DNA of 64,000 bases from NZ13-RE01 sp964612975 (GTDB taxonomy: Bacteria > Dictyoglomota > Dictyoglomia > Dictyoglomales > Dictyoglomaceae). This document shows, in pieces, positions 23,633 to 33,144 of this stretch. The first letter of the stretch is position 1; every line of letters begins with the position of its first letter. A program made the translations under genes and the position numbers. The DNA is taken from positions 62,001 through 126,000 of the forward strand of contig CAZTGC010000003.1 in the NCBI GenBank assembly GCA_964612975.1, read 5' to 3'. The notes below the pieces were generated by a model. It was not told where the DNA came from and did no database searches. It was given only the letters and a program-made list of their open reading frames with translations.

Positions 23633-23818
23633 TCACAGAAATTCTCTTTTTATTCTTCTAAATATATAAACAAGCCCAATTATAGTTATTCCCATAACAA
23701 TTAGATTAAGATAGAATTCAAAGGGAAAGCTTCCCTTTAAAAGATAATATATTAGGACAAGAATTTCTAATATTAATCCCCAAATTAATATAACCAATAT
23801 TGGTCTATATATATCCAT
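23633..23818 (-). CDS. 61-residue two-helix membrane protein
   Basis: Two hydrophobic helices ('RPILVILIWGLILEILVLIY', 'NLIVMGITIIGLVYIF') and a basic C-terminus (RRIKREFL). First gene of the three-gene membrane unit; no recognisable family. Its reading frame is kept right up to overlap with the following gene, which supports it being real. Confidence 0.5.
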   Translation of the reverse strand: MDIYRPILVILIWGLILEILVLIYYLLKGSFPFEFYLNLIVMGITIIGLVYIFRRIKREFL

Positions 23819-23960
23819 GATTCCATTTTAACATATTTATCTAATAATTTCTATTTTCTCATCTTCCTCAAAAATACTCTAAATGGAAAATCATTCCCTT
23901 AATATTGTCCAGAATTTTGAAGAGACAAATATATTTAAAAGGGAAATTCTTATATAATTT

Positions 23961-26900
23961 CTATGGAGAAGGAAGACAAACAATCATCTCCTGATCCAAT
24001 TTTATTATCCTTTCTATAACCTCCTTATATGTTTTATAATCTTCTAAACCTATCTCTATTTTTTCCAATCTAAATATTCTTTTTATCCTTAGATTATTTC
24101 TATCTCTTATTACTTTTCTTTCATAGGTTACCCATGGATATTTCAAATCTACATCAGAAGGAAGCTCTCTTATCTCCCATGATAAGGGAAGATTAACTTC
24201 AATTTCTTCTATCTCCTCATAGGGATAATAGTAGTTTATAGGAAATCTTCTTTCGGGTTTTCCAACTTCAATTGCAGAGGTAATTTTAGTAAATAATACA
24301 GGATTAAAGTAAATAACTTTATCTCTCTTTATATATTTATCATTCTCAAAGCTTACCCTAATTACTACGGGGAAATCCAATTTTTCCAAATTTTCTATAG
24401 CCCACTCCTTTAAAGTTGAACCTGGCAATTTAAGATTGATACTCTGGGATAAAGCCTCTTCTTTCTCTAAGGATGATGCAGATTTAAGATTCCAACGGGA
24501 ATAAACTGCATAATAACCCTTTGACTCTAAATTCAATTTTCCTATCAATTTCCCTTTTTCATCTATATTTATACCTACTCTATAATATCTTCTATTTTCT
24601 TCAGGCTTACTTAATGGAATTTTTGTGAATAAATAACTCCCATCATCCTTCAATATCATCACGTCTGTTCCCTGATCCATGATAGGAACCTCTCCCATGG
24701 GAGTATCCTCTGCAGTTCCATCTAAAAATAACCATTTACCTTTTAAAGGAACTGCACATATGGCATGATCAAACTGAAACCCTGGAAGCTCCATTTTAAG
24801 ACTTGTTGAGAAACGAGTATTCACTAAGGCATAATAGGATTCAATCCCCGCAAGTCTTAGCATAGTTATCAATAAAACTGCCTTATCCTTACAATCCCCA
24901 TATTTTACCTTAAATACTTCAGGAGCTTGATGGGGCATAACCCCTCTTATTCCATATTCCAACCCTACATATCTTATATTTGATATTACATAATTGTATA
25001 TAGCCTTAATCTTTTCTTCTCGAGTTTTCTTATCTTGAGTTAGCTCCTTTAACTTATCTTCTATAGCTTTATCTCCCCTAATTTGAGGATAGGTGATAGA
25101 TGCAAACCAATCGGAAAGGGTTTCCCAATCAGGATATGTACTAATCCAAAGTTGGGGAAGAACATTAGCATAATAAGGCATATAAGGCTCTGGAATAAGA
25201 GGAGGAATATCTCTATATTCCCAGGTATATATAAGAGAGTCTTTTTCCTCAGTTATTTTGGGATTAAGTTCTATATTATAGGTTTTATATTTAAATTGAG
25301 TTCCCTTTGGAACTTTTAATTGATATTTACTTATCATGGTGGGATCTTGCCATCGGAAAAAGAAAAGATCTTGAAATTGTTTTCCAAATACACTTCTTGT
25401 AAATTCTTCTACTATGTAAAAACACTCTAAAATTGCACCAGCTTCAACTCCCGGCATTGATATTACAATCTGTCTTTGATCGGTATACAGTGGATAATCT
25501 TCTGCTATTGCAAAATCCTTTATAGATATTGCCTCCAACTCCTCACCTGTAGGTTTTATTGTTCTTGCCCTTAAAATTCTTACCGATTCAAAGGTAGAAT
25601 CATAATCTATTGTAAATTCTCCATATCTTTCTCTTCCTTTGTCATTATTTATTCTTATAATACTGTGATAAATATTTGTGGAAGAACCATCTTTATGAAC
25701 AATCCTTCTTTTTTCATCCAAAATTATTACTCCGGGATAATCTAAATATTCCTTTGGTATAGGAATCTTAAGATATTCCCTAATATCAGGTAAGGATATA
25801 GTCTCTTCTCTTAAATAAGAAAGATATTCCCTTAATTTTTGATAGCCAGGTTGCAGATCCAGTGCCTTCTCAAAGAGATTTATTGCTTTTTCTTTTTCTC
25901 CTTTAAGATGGAGGAGATTCCCCAGGTTAAAATAGATATCTGGATGATAGGGGGAGATATTAAGGGAAAGATTTAGAATTTCGAAGGCCTTTTCCTCTTC
26001 TTCCTTTGCCATATGTATTTCTGCCCTCTCTAAATATATCCATAAATCCGATGGATCTTTCTTTTCAAAAATATCAAGAATTTCCCTTAAAATATCCCAT
26101 CTCCTAAGATTTTTAGAAAGATAATATAAAGAATAAACTCCCTCCCAATATTCCAAATCCCTTTCAAAAACTTCCCTATATTTTTCAAGAGCCCTTTCAT
26201 GCTGATTCTTTGCCTCATACCACCATCCCCTCAAATAATCCTTTACAATACTATCTTTATAATATTCTTCTAAGAATTTAATGTTATCATCTGCTTCCTT
26301 TAACCATCCTCTTCTTAAGAAAATTCTTGAAAGAATTGTTCTTACTTGAAAAGCTGAAGGATTTTCCTTTAAACAAGTTTTTAAATAATCAATAGCCTCC
26401 TCATATCTACCATAGGAATAGCTATATCCTGCAAGATAGGAGAAGGCCTGAGTAAATACTGGGATTTTCTTAGAAGCTTGAAGAATCAATTCCTTTCCCT
26501 CTTCCTCTTTTCCTGTATATAAGTATAATCTACCTAAAAAATATTGAATTAGGGCTGAATCAGGATTAATTCTTTGGGCCATCTTAAGTAAAACTTCTGC
26601 TTTATCATAAATTCCCTTTTCCATTAAAAGATAGCTTGAAAAGACATAATATATGGGTAAATAACTTACCTCGCCTGCCAGAAGAAACTCTGTATTTTCT
26701 TCTTTAAAATCAAAAATTCTTCTTAAATATTTTTGAGGCTCCTTTGAAAATTTTATACCCGGGATGGGATTTTTCTGGGAATCGGTAATGGAAAAGAAGA
26801 ACCCCCAATCTCCATCGGTATTAGCAATTTTTAATAATATTTTATGCCATCCTAAAGAAAGATTTATTCTTAAAATGTTTTGTCCAAAATATGCTGATCT

Positions 26901-27665
26901 CTCTGCTTCCTCCTTTATATAGGGAAAGTCATTAATCCAGAGGGCAATACTTTCCGCACTTCCTAAATTAATGAGAACTTCCTGATTTTTTGGTAAGTAA
27001 ATATAAGTTAGTGCATAAGCAACGCTCCATTTATTGGGATACAATAAATTATATAAACTTATATATCCAGTATTGGAAAATTTCTTGGGACTAAACCACT
27101 TTAAATCTATTCCACCTTTTCCTAAATAGGTTTTTTCTAATTCAATTTCCCTCTCAGGGGGATATTCTTTATAGAATCCAGAGTTTCCAATGTTATCAAA
27201 GGGGCCAATAATTAACCATTCATCAACAAATCCTTTATTCTTCTTAAAATCCTCTAATCCTCTCCAATCTTTTACACTATTTAGACTTCTCCAATATAGA
27301 TAATCTAAATAATCAGATCTTTCTTTATAATTTTGTAAAAGGGTTTTAAAATATGGAATTTTACCAAGGTTCTCCCACATTCTAATTCCTAATAAGCCAA
27401 TAACATTATGCCAATAGGATTGGGGATTTAATTTTATTGCTTTTTCCCAATAATTCCATGCCAATATGGGATCATCTTGAAATATAGATATTAACGATAA
27501 ACCAATATTTGATAAGTAACTATCCTGTTTAGAAAGCCATATATTCTTAGATAATTCCCAATTATTATTAATCAATAACTTCCATGGATCTTCTAATTCC
27601 TGAGAGAATATGGGAAAGAGAATTAGGAGTATAAAGATTAGGATAATCAAAGATCTTCTTTTCAT
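23961..27665 (-). CDS. Very large TPR protein with DUF3857 and transglutaminase domains
   Basis: 1234 residues. Signal peptide at 1-20. About 40-310: unusual N-terminal region with a jelly-roll-like stretch ('VLINLGSAESIALWINDFPY'); 330-620: at least seven TPR units ('YFLGRLYLYTGKEEEGKELI', 'IYFNLGNLLHLKGEKEKAIN'); 620-870: DUF3857; 870-1030: transglutaminase core with Cys in 'YGDCKDKAVLLITML' (about 922), His in 'FDHAICAV' and Asp in 'LDGTAED'; then a C-terminal beta domain. This arrangement belongs to secreted bacterial transglutaminase-like proteases or crosslinkers. It follows an XRE-ImmA pair with a 4-bp overlap, a striking association. Expected outside the cytoplasm. Confidence 0.85.
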   Translation of the reverse strand: MKRRSLIILIFILLILFPIFSQELEDPWKLLINNNWELSKNIWLSKQDSYLSNIGLSLISIFQDDPILAWNYWEKAIKLNPQSYWHNVIGLLGIRMWENLGKIPYFKTLLQNYKERSDYLDYLYWRSLNSVKDWRGLEDFKKNKGFVDEWLIIGPFDNIGNSGFYKEYPPEREIELEKTYLGKGGIDLKWFSPKKFSNTGYISLYNLLYPNKWSVAYALTYIYLPKNQEVLINLGSAESIALWINDFPYIKEEAERSAYFGQNILRINLSLGWHKILLKIANTDGDWGFFFSITDSQKNPIPGIKFSKEPQKYLRRIFDFKEENTEFLLAGEVSYLPIYYVFSSYLLMEKGIYDKAEVLLKMAQRINPDSALIQYFLGRLYLYTGKEEEGKELILQASKKIPVFTQAFSYLAGYSYSYGRYEEAIDYLKTCLKENPSAFQVRTILSRIFLRRGWLKEADDNIKFLEEYYKDSIVKDYLRGWWYEAKNQHERALEKYREVFERDLEYWEGVYSLYYLSKNLRRWDILREILDIFEKKDPSDLWIYLERAEIHMAKEEEEKAFEILNLSLNISPYHPDIYFNLGNLLHLKGEKEKAINLFEKALDLQPGYQKLREYLSYLREETISLPDIREYLKIPIPKEYLDYPGVIILDEKRRIVHKDGSSTNIYHSIIRINNDKGRERYGEFTIDYDSTFESVRILRARTIKPTGEELEAISIKDFAIAEDYPLYTDQRQIVISMPGVEAGAILECFYIVEEFTRSVFGKQFQDLFFFRWQDPTMISKYQLKVPKGTQFKYKTYNIELNPKITEEKDSLIYTWEYRDIPPLIPEPYMPYYANVLPQLWISTYPDWETLSDWFASITYPQIRGDKAIEDKLKELTQDKKTREEKIKAIYNYVISNIRYVGLEYGIRGVMPHQAPEVFKVKYGDCKDKAVLLITMLRLAGIESYYALVNTRFSTSLKMELPGFQFDHAICAVPLKGKWLFLDGTAEDTPMGEVPIMDQGTDVMILKDDGSYLFTKIPLSKPEENRRYYRVGINIDEKGKLIGKLNLESKGYYAVYSRWNLKSASSLEKEEALSQSINLKLPGSTLKEWAIENLEKLDFPVVIRVSFENDKYIKRDKVIYFNPVLFTKITSAIEVGKPERRFPINYYYPYEEIEEIEVNLPLSWEIRELPSDVDLKYPWVTYERKVIRDRNNLRIKRIFRLEKIEIGLEDYKTYKEVIERIIKLDQEMIVCLPSP

Positions 27666-28102
27666 ATCTTATTCTCCCTTCTTAAAATTTCTAATCTTTT
27701 CTCAACTGCCCTTTGAGATACCATAAATATCTGTGATATTTTAGACGAGCTAAGAGAAAGATATCTTTCCAACATGAAATAAGGCAAAAGAAGGGTTCCT
27801 GCAAAATTATTTGCTTGAATATACATAATTCTATCCTCCTCAAGGGAAAGAGAAGATTTATAGTGCAAAAAATAATGGCCCAATTCATGGGCAATAGTGA
27901 ATCTTTGTCTTGTTAATGAATGATTTTTGTTTACTAAGATAATTCCAAAGTTATTTAAGCTACATATAACTCCTGAGGTATTATAAAAGAGGGAGCATAA
28001 AATTATCTTTAATCCCAAACCATAAGCTATTAAATCAGGCTTTACAGGGGGCTTTCCAATGGAAAAATATATGAGAATTTCTCTAACCAGTTCCTCGTAC
28101 AT
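27662..28102 (-). CDS. ImmA/IrrE-family metallopeptidase
   Basis: 146 residues. Zinc motif HELGHYFLHY with HExxH and the following 'FAGTLLLPYFML', typical of ImmA/IrrE. These proteases cleave a partner XRE repressor on induction. The gene overlaps the XRE gene by 20 bp, as expected of such a pair, and overlaps the TPR/transglutaminase start by 4 bp. Usual context is an integrative element or stress switch; here no integrase or phage gene is nearby. Confidence 0.87.
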   Translation of the reverse strand: MYEELVREILIYFSIGKPPVKPDLIAYGLGLKIILCSLFYNTSGVICSLNNFGIILVNKNHSLTRQRFTIAHELGHYFLHYKSSLSLEEDRIMYIQANNFAGTLLLPYFMLERYLSLSSSKISQIFMVSQRAVEKRLEILRRENKI

Positions 28103-28412
28103 TTTTCTTCCTTTCTAAGGACTCAATAAGCTGAATGATCATCTTTCTTTCTTCCTCATCTAATTTTGTATTCGTCCTTAAAAATACTTCTATATTCTCC
28201 TTTTCTTCAACATTCCCTTCATCTACAAAAAATATTGCAGGATTTATACCAAAAAATTCTGCAATTTTTTCCAATGCCTTTAAGGATGGATTTTTCAGAC
28301 CCCTCTCAATTAAGGAGATATATGAGAGAGAAAGACCCGTTTTCTTAGATAGCTCTTCTAAGGTTAAATTTTGCTCTTTTCTTAATTTTCTTATTTTACT
28401 TCCAACATTCAT
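28083..28412 (-). CDS. XRE-family helix-turn-helix repressor (ImmR-like)
   Basis: 109 residues. HTH_3 domain at residues 6-60 ('LRKEQNLTLEELSKKTGLSL' and 'SYISLIERGLKNPSLKALEK'), then an acidic C-terminal tail ending 'MIQLIESLERKKN'. Small for the family but complete. Partner of the overlapping ImmA/IrrE gene. Divergent from murJ; its promoter shares the 70-bp spacer with the murJ promoter. Confidence 0.87.
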   Translation of the reverse strand: MNVGSKIRKLRKEQNLTLEELSKKTGLSLSYISLIERGLKNPSLKALEKIAEFFGINPAIFFVDEGNVEEKENIEVFLRTNTKLDEEERKMIIQLIESLERKKNVRGTG

Positions 28413-28447
28413 AGTTTTATTTTAATCTCTAATCTATTTTTTGTTAA

Positions 28448-28468
28448 GGTATAATTTTTTGGTATAAT
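28448..28468 (+). promoter_or_regulatory. Tandem GGTATAAT boxes before murJ
   Basis: GGTATAAT occurs at 28448-28455 and again at 28461-28468, 13 bp apart. The second TATAAT is 17 bases before the murJ ATG, so the leader is about 10 bases and no Shine-Dalgarno is present. The -35 is poor. The repeat could also be an XRE operator. Confidence 0.45.
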
Positions 28469-28484
28469 ATCTCTGTTTTAACCT

Positions 28485-30092
28485 ATGGATAAAAGTATTT
28501 TAAAAAAATTGAAAAGATTATTTTTAAAACAGAGCATAACTGAGGCAACCATCCTCATTACTCTTCTTGCTACCTTTAGCAGGATTTTAGGCTTTTTAAG
28601 AGAGATGATGATCGCTGCCTTTTTTGGAGCAGGAAAATTTATTGATAGTTTTGTAGTTGCCCAAGGAGTTCCAAGTATCTTAGCAGGATTAGTAGCAGGT
28701 GCCATTTCATCAGTATTTATTCCCTTATATGCAGAGTGGAGGGAAAAATATGGAGAAGAGGAATCAAAAAGATTTGCCAATATTCTCCTTTCTAATATCT
28801 TTATTATCCTTCTCTTCGTAACAATCTTATCTTATCTACTATCTCCTATAATTATCAATATTCTTGCACCAGGATTTAGCGAGGAAACAAGAAATCTTTC
28901 CATTTATCTTTTATATATTATGCTTCCTTCTGTAATTTTCTGGGGAATCTATGGATTAATCTCAGGAATCTTCAATTCTCAAAGAAGTTTCTTTTTACCC
29001 AATTTTTCTGGGGTAATGGGAAATTTGATCTTTATTACTTTAATATTCTTTCTTCACAAATCCTTTGGGGTTTATGTCCTTGCATGGGGCTCCTTAGTCA
29101 ATGTAGTATTTCAATATGTTATTCTCCTCCCCTATCTTTCAAAGATTGGATTTCATCTAAAATGGGAATTAAATTTTAAGTATGAAGGATTAAAAAAAGC
29201 ATTGTATCTTATCGGTCCCATTTTTATTGCTCAAAGTATTGGGCTTATAAATATGACGGTAGACAGAATCTTTGGTTCCTATCTTCCTGAGGGGAGTATT
29301 TCTGCATTAAATTATGCCAGTAGAATATATCATCTCCCCATTAACCTCTTTGTTAATGCCCTTGCCACTGCAACCTATACAGAATTTGCCTTTAATGCCC
29401 AAAGTGAAGATTTTTCCAGTTTGAAAGCATCTATGGAGAAATCCTTAAGAGCAGTCTTGTTCTTAATTATACCTTCCACTTTTGGATTTATATTTTTATC
29501 AAAACCTATTGTTCAGCTTGCCTTTGAGAGGGGTTTATTTGATTCCCTTGCTACAAGAAGAACCTCAGAAGCACTGATTTTTTATTCCCTTGGTTTGATA
29601 TCCATATCTATAAATACAATCTTAGTTAGAGTTTTCTTTTCCCTTCATGATACAAAGATTCCCACAAAAATCTCTATTATCGCCTTAGTTTCCAATATAA
29701 TTCTTAATTTTATATTCATTAAACCCTTAGCCCACATGGGCCTTGCCTTGGCAACATCTTTTGCCTCTATTATAGCCTCAGTCCTTTTTTATAGAGAGCT
29801 AAAGAGAAAAATTCCTGATCCCTTTACCAAGGATTTATCAGAAAAAACTAAATTTTTTATCCTTGGAGGATTAATAATTGGAATTATTGCCTTTGCATCC
29901 TATAATTTACTATCCTTGGTCTTACCCAAGAATCAGTGGGGATTAGGTACTTCTCTTCTTTCCTCCATAGGATTTTCGGTTTTAATTTATATTTATCTAT
30001 GTTCAAAATGGAATCTGGAGGAGGCAGGAAGAATATTTAATATCATTAAGAGAAACCTCGAGTTTCTCTCCCAATTTCTGGGATTAAAGTAA
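28485..30092 (+). CDS. murJ: Lipid II flippase MurJ
   Basis: 535 residues, 14 predicted membrane helices, MviN/MurJ family. Typical features are 'ATFSRILGFLREMMIAAFFG' at the N-terminus (TM1 with Arg), 'LAPGFSEETR', 'LNYASRIYHLPINLF' and 'ALATATYTEFA'. It moves lipid II across the membrane for peptidoglycan synthesis. Not followed by other cell-wall genes. Start without ribosome site, AT-rich short leader. Ends overlapping the convergent peptidase gene by 9 bp. Confidence 0.93.
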   Translation: MDKSILKKLKRLFLKQSITEATILITLLATFSRILGFLREMMIAAFFGAGKFIDSFVVAQGVPSILAGLVAGAISSVFIPLYAEWREKYGEEESKRFANILLSNIFIILLFVTILSYLLSPIIINILAPGFSEETRNLSIYLLYIMLPSVIFWGIYGLISGIFNSQRSFFLPNFSGVMGNLIFITLIFFLHKSFGVYVLAWGSLVNVVFQYVILLPYLSKIGFHLKWELNFKYEGLKKALYLIGPIFIAQSIGLINMTVDRIFGSYLPEGSISALNYASRIYHLPINLFVNALATATYTEFAFNAQSEDFSSLKASMEKSLRAVLFLIIPSTFGFIFLSKPIVQLAFERGLFDSLATRRTSEALIFYSLGLISISINTILVRVFFSLHDTKIPTKISIIALVSNIILNFIFIKPLAHMGLALATSFASIIASVLFYRELKRKIPDPFTKDLSEKTKFFILGGLIIGIIAFASYNLLSLVLPKNQWGLGTSLLSSIGFSVLIYIYLCSKWNLEEAGRIFNIIKRNLEFLSQFLGLK

Positions 30093-31094
30093 TTTTTCTT
30101 CCTCCTCTGCCAAAAAGACCAGTAATTTTACTGCATTTTCTACATCATTTAAATCCACCATCTCATGGGGAGAATGAACATATCTTGTAGGTATCGATAA
30201 AGTTCCACTGATAATTCCCTCTCCAGTAGTCTGAAGAACCGCTGCATTGGTTCCTCCCCTTAATAAAATCTCTATTTGATATGGAATATTCCTTTTTTCT
30301 GCCAAATCTCTCAACTTATCTACAACCCTTCGATCACTTATAGATGCACTATCTTTAATCTTTATAGCAGGGCCCTTCCCTAAAGCAAGGGACATTCTTT
30401 TATTTCCCTTGGGAGTATCGGAATAGGATGTTACATCCACGGCAATTGCCATATCAGGTTTTATGTTGAAGGCTACGGTGCTTGCTCCCACAAGTCCAAC
30501 TTCCTCCTGAACAGAAAAGGTAGCATATAGATTATGATGAGGTTTTGCTCTCTTTAATACTTCAATTATTATGGCACAGCCAATTCTATCATCCATTGCC
30601 TTGGACACTACCCTTTCCCCTAAATCCATAAAGGGCGCATAATAAACTCCAAAGGTCCCCGCAGGAACTAATTCTTCAGCTTTTTCCTTATCTTTTACTC
30701 CAATATCCACAAAAATCTTATCAAAATTAAGTTCCCTTATGTTTTTAACAAGTTCCTCTTGGGTTTCTCCCTCTATCCCCACAATACCCTTTGCATTAGG
30801 AAAGAGAATGGTAGAACCTAAAAGGTTATAGCTTGATATTCCTCCTACAGGTTCGATCCTAATAAATCCTCTATCATCTATATATGTGGCGACTACGCCA
30901 ATTTCATCCATATGGGCATCTAAAAGAAGTTTTTCATCTCCCTTCCCCTTTTTCCAAACTATAAGATTTCCTAATTTATCTATCTCATAGCCATCTATTA
31001 AATCCTTAACTTCTTCCAATATGAGTCTTCTAATATCATTTTCCCTTCCACTGGGAGAATAAGTTTGAGTAAGTTTTTTTATCAAATCCTTCAT
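30084..31094 (-). CDS. M42-family aminopeptidase (paralog 3 of 3)
   Basis: 336 residues. Binuclear metal site residues are all visible: 'LDAHMDEIGVVATYIDD' (His), 'KAMDDRIGCAI' (Asp), 'FSVQEEVGLVGA' (catalytic and ligand Glu), 'AIAVDVTSYSDTP' (Asp), 'YVHSPHEMVDL' (His). M42 peptidases form dodecameric tetrahedral (TET) particles that trim peptides. Start overlaps the preceding M42 gene by 4 bp. Specificity (acidic, basic or hydrophobic) cannot be read. Confidence 0.93.
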   Translation of the reverse strand: MKDLIKKLTQTYSPSGRENDIRRLILEEVKDLIDGYEIDKLGNLIVWKKGKGDEKLLLDAHMDEIGVVATYIDDRGFIRIEPVGGISSYNLLGSTILFPNAKGIVGIEGETQEELVKNIRELNFDKIFVDIGVKDKEKAEELVPAGTFGVYYAPFMDLGERVVSKAMDDRIGCAIIIEVLKRAKPHHNLYATFSVQEEVGLVGASTVAFNIKPDMAIAVDVTSYSDTPKGNKRMSLALGKGPAIKIKDSASISDRRVVDKLRDLAEKRNIPYQIEILLRGGTNAAVLQTTGEGIISGTLSIPTRYVHSPHEMVDLNDVENAVKLLVFLAEEEEKLL

Positions 31095-32107
31095 TCTTCT
31101 ACCTCCTTCTCCAAAATAATAGAGATCAACCTTAAAGTATTTTCATAATCTGATAAATTCATAACACATAATGAAGAATGAATATATCTTGATGGAATAG
31201 AAATTACAAGGGAAGGAGCACCAGAAGTTCTTGCTATCGCTATTGCATCGGTCCCTCCTACACTTCTTCTTTTTATCTGATGGAGAATACTATTTTCCCT
31301 TGCTACCTTTAATGCCCAATTAAATAACTTCTCATCATTTACATATCCTGAGTGAATAGGAGTAATAACAGGACCCTTACCCAATTCTGAAGATCTTCTA
31401 TCTTCAGGAAATTCTGGATTATCTCCCGATGTTGTTGTTTCAAGAACAAAGGCAAAATCAGGATTTATCCTCTCACTGGCAACCCTTGCTCCCCTTAATC
31501 CTAATTCCTCTTGAACGGAGAAGGCAAAATAGGTCATATAAGCCAAATTAAGATTTTCCTCTATAAGATCTATTAAAAGGGAGCATCCCCCTCTATTATC
31601 CAATCCCTTTCCTGAAAACCATTCCTTATGAATCATAGAATTTCCTGCAAAAGCAACAAAATCTCCAATTTTTACCTTTCCCTCAACTTCTCCTCTTTTT
31701 GTTGCACCAATATCTATTTTTATATCATTGAAACTTGGCGGGGTTAACAAGTCATTCCACTGAAGATGAACAGGTTTATATCCAATAATTCCGGGAATCT
31801 CATTTTCTCCAACCAAAACCTTCTTTCCTATAATTGCTCTAACATCTACCCCTCCTAAAGGGATGACACTTAATTTCCCATCCTCATCAATATTACTAAC
31901 CATAAATCCCACTTCATCCATATGGGCAGATATCATCAATTTTTTATTATTTCTACCCTTCTTCCATGCTATAAGGTTTCCTAAGCTATCTTCTTCTATG
32001 CCTTCAACTTTATCCTTTATCTTCTCCTTTATAAATTCTCTAACTTTCTTTTCATAACCTGAAACACCACTAATTTCTGTTAACTCCTTTATATACAAAT
32101 TATTCAC
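31091..32107 (-). CDS. M42-family aminopeptidase (paralog 2 of 3)
   Basis: 338 residues with 'ISAHMDEVGFMVSNIDEDG', 'KGLDNRGGCSLLI', 'FSVQEELGLRGA' and 'YIHSSLCVMNL'. The metal ligand normally Asp in 'VDVT' is Glu here ('FVLETTTSGDNP'), a known variation in part of the family. The middle gene of the triplet, overlapping both neighbours (4 and 8 bp). Possibly forms mixed TET particles with the paralogs. Confidence 0.93.
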   Translation of the reverse strand: MNNLYIKELTEISGVSGYEKKVREFIKEKIKDKVEGIEEDSLGNLIAWKKGRNNKKLMISAHMDEVGFMVSNIDEDGKLSVIPLGGVDVRAIIGKKVLVGENEIPGIIGYKPVHLQWNDLLTPPSFNDIKIDIGATKRGEVEGKVKIGDFVAFAGNSMIHKEWFSGKGLDNRGGCSLLIDLIEENLNLAYMTYFAFSVQEELGLRGARVASERINPDFAFVLETTTSGDNPEFPEDRRSSELGKGPVITPIHSGYVNDEKLFNWALKVARENSILHQIKRRSVGGTDAIAIARTSGAPSLVISIPSRYIHSSLCVMNLSDYENTLRLISIILEKEVEE

Positions 32108-33110
32108 CTCCCCTTGCTATAAAGTAGGAAAGGAGTCTTGCAGTTTCTTCTAAATCCCTTAAATTTACCACTTCATAAGGGGTATGCATGTATCTTAAAG
32201 GAATAGAGACAAGTAATGTGGGAATTCCTCCAGCAGAAATTTGGATAATATCAGTATCTGTATGGCTTGCTCCTCCTGTGGGTTCTATCTGATAATTAAT
32301 AGAGATTTTTTCTGCTAATCCTTTGATCCCTTCAAAATATTCCCTATTTATCATAGGTCCTATACCAAAAACAGGACCTTTTCCCGTTTCAATCTTAGGA
32401 TATGATGGACGAGAAATATCTCCATGGGTTACATCCAAAATGATGGCAAGATCAGGTTTTATCTTATAACAAGGCCCTCGGGCGCCAGAAGTTCCATCCT
32501 CTTCCCTTATATTAAAAACAAAATAACTCTCAGATTTTGGGACAAACTCTCCTAAGATTTCCATAACATAAATAAGAGTTGCACAACTTACTCTATTATC
32601 CAAGGCCTTTCCTGTTAAATATTTTTCTGAAAGCAAAAAGGGTTCTGAGTTAAAATTTCCCACATCACCTATGCTAACCTTTTCTCCATTCTCCACCATA
32701 TCGATAAAGAGATCATCAAGGGAGGGCACTTTTTTTCTACTTTCTTCTGTTTGAAGATGAGGCTCCAACATCCCCACAACTCCATAGGCTATGCTTCCAT
32801 CTCTGGTATGAAATCTCAATCTTTGAGAGATAATAGCTTTAGGATCAATTCCACCAAAGGTGGAAAATCTAAAGAAGTTTCCATATTCCCTCTTTGTCAA
32901 TACAAATCCTACTTCATCCACATGGGCAAAAAGGGCAATTTTTCTTCCCGTTCCTTCCCTTCTTGCAATAAGATTTCCCTGTTTGTCTATTTCTGTTTCA
33001 GTCTTTTCAATCTTTTTTATCTCCTCTTTTATATAATTTATTACTTCCTGCTCATATCCTGATACTCCATCTATAGAAGATAAATTCTTCAAAACCTCAA
33101 CTAAATTCAC
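32100..33110 (-). CDS. M42-family aminopeptidase (paralog 1 of 3)
   Basis: 336 residues with 'LFAHVDEVGFVLTKREYG', 'KALDNRVSCATLIY', 'FNIREEDGTSGARGPCYKI', 'AIILDVTHGDIS' and 'YMHTPYEVVNL'. First gene of the triplet. The 'REEDGTSGARG' segment is more divergent than the usual 'VQEEVGLRGA', suggesting a different substrate range. Coupled to the following genes by overlaps, so equal production of the three subunits is likely. Confidence 0.92.
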   Translation of the reverse strand: MNLVEVLKNLSSIDGVSGYEQEVINYIKEEIKKIEKTETEIDKQGNLIARREGTGRKIALFAHVDEVGFVLTKREYGNFFRFSTFGGIDPKAIISQRLRFHTRDGSIAYGVVGMLEPHLQTEESRKKVPSLDDLFIDMVENGEKVSIGDVGNFNSEPFLLSEKYLTGKALDNRVSCATLIYVMEILGEFVPKSESYFVFNIREEDGTSGARGPCYKIKPDLAIILDVTHGDISRPSYPKIETGKGPVFGIGPMINREYFEGIKGLAEKISINYQIEPTGGASHTDTDIIQISAGGIPTLLVSIPLRYMHTPYEVVNLRDLEETARLLSYFIARGGE

Positions 33111-33144
33111 CTACTCTCCTCCTTTCTAAATAAATATAAGGTCT

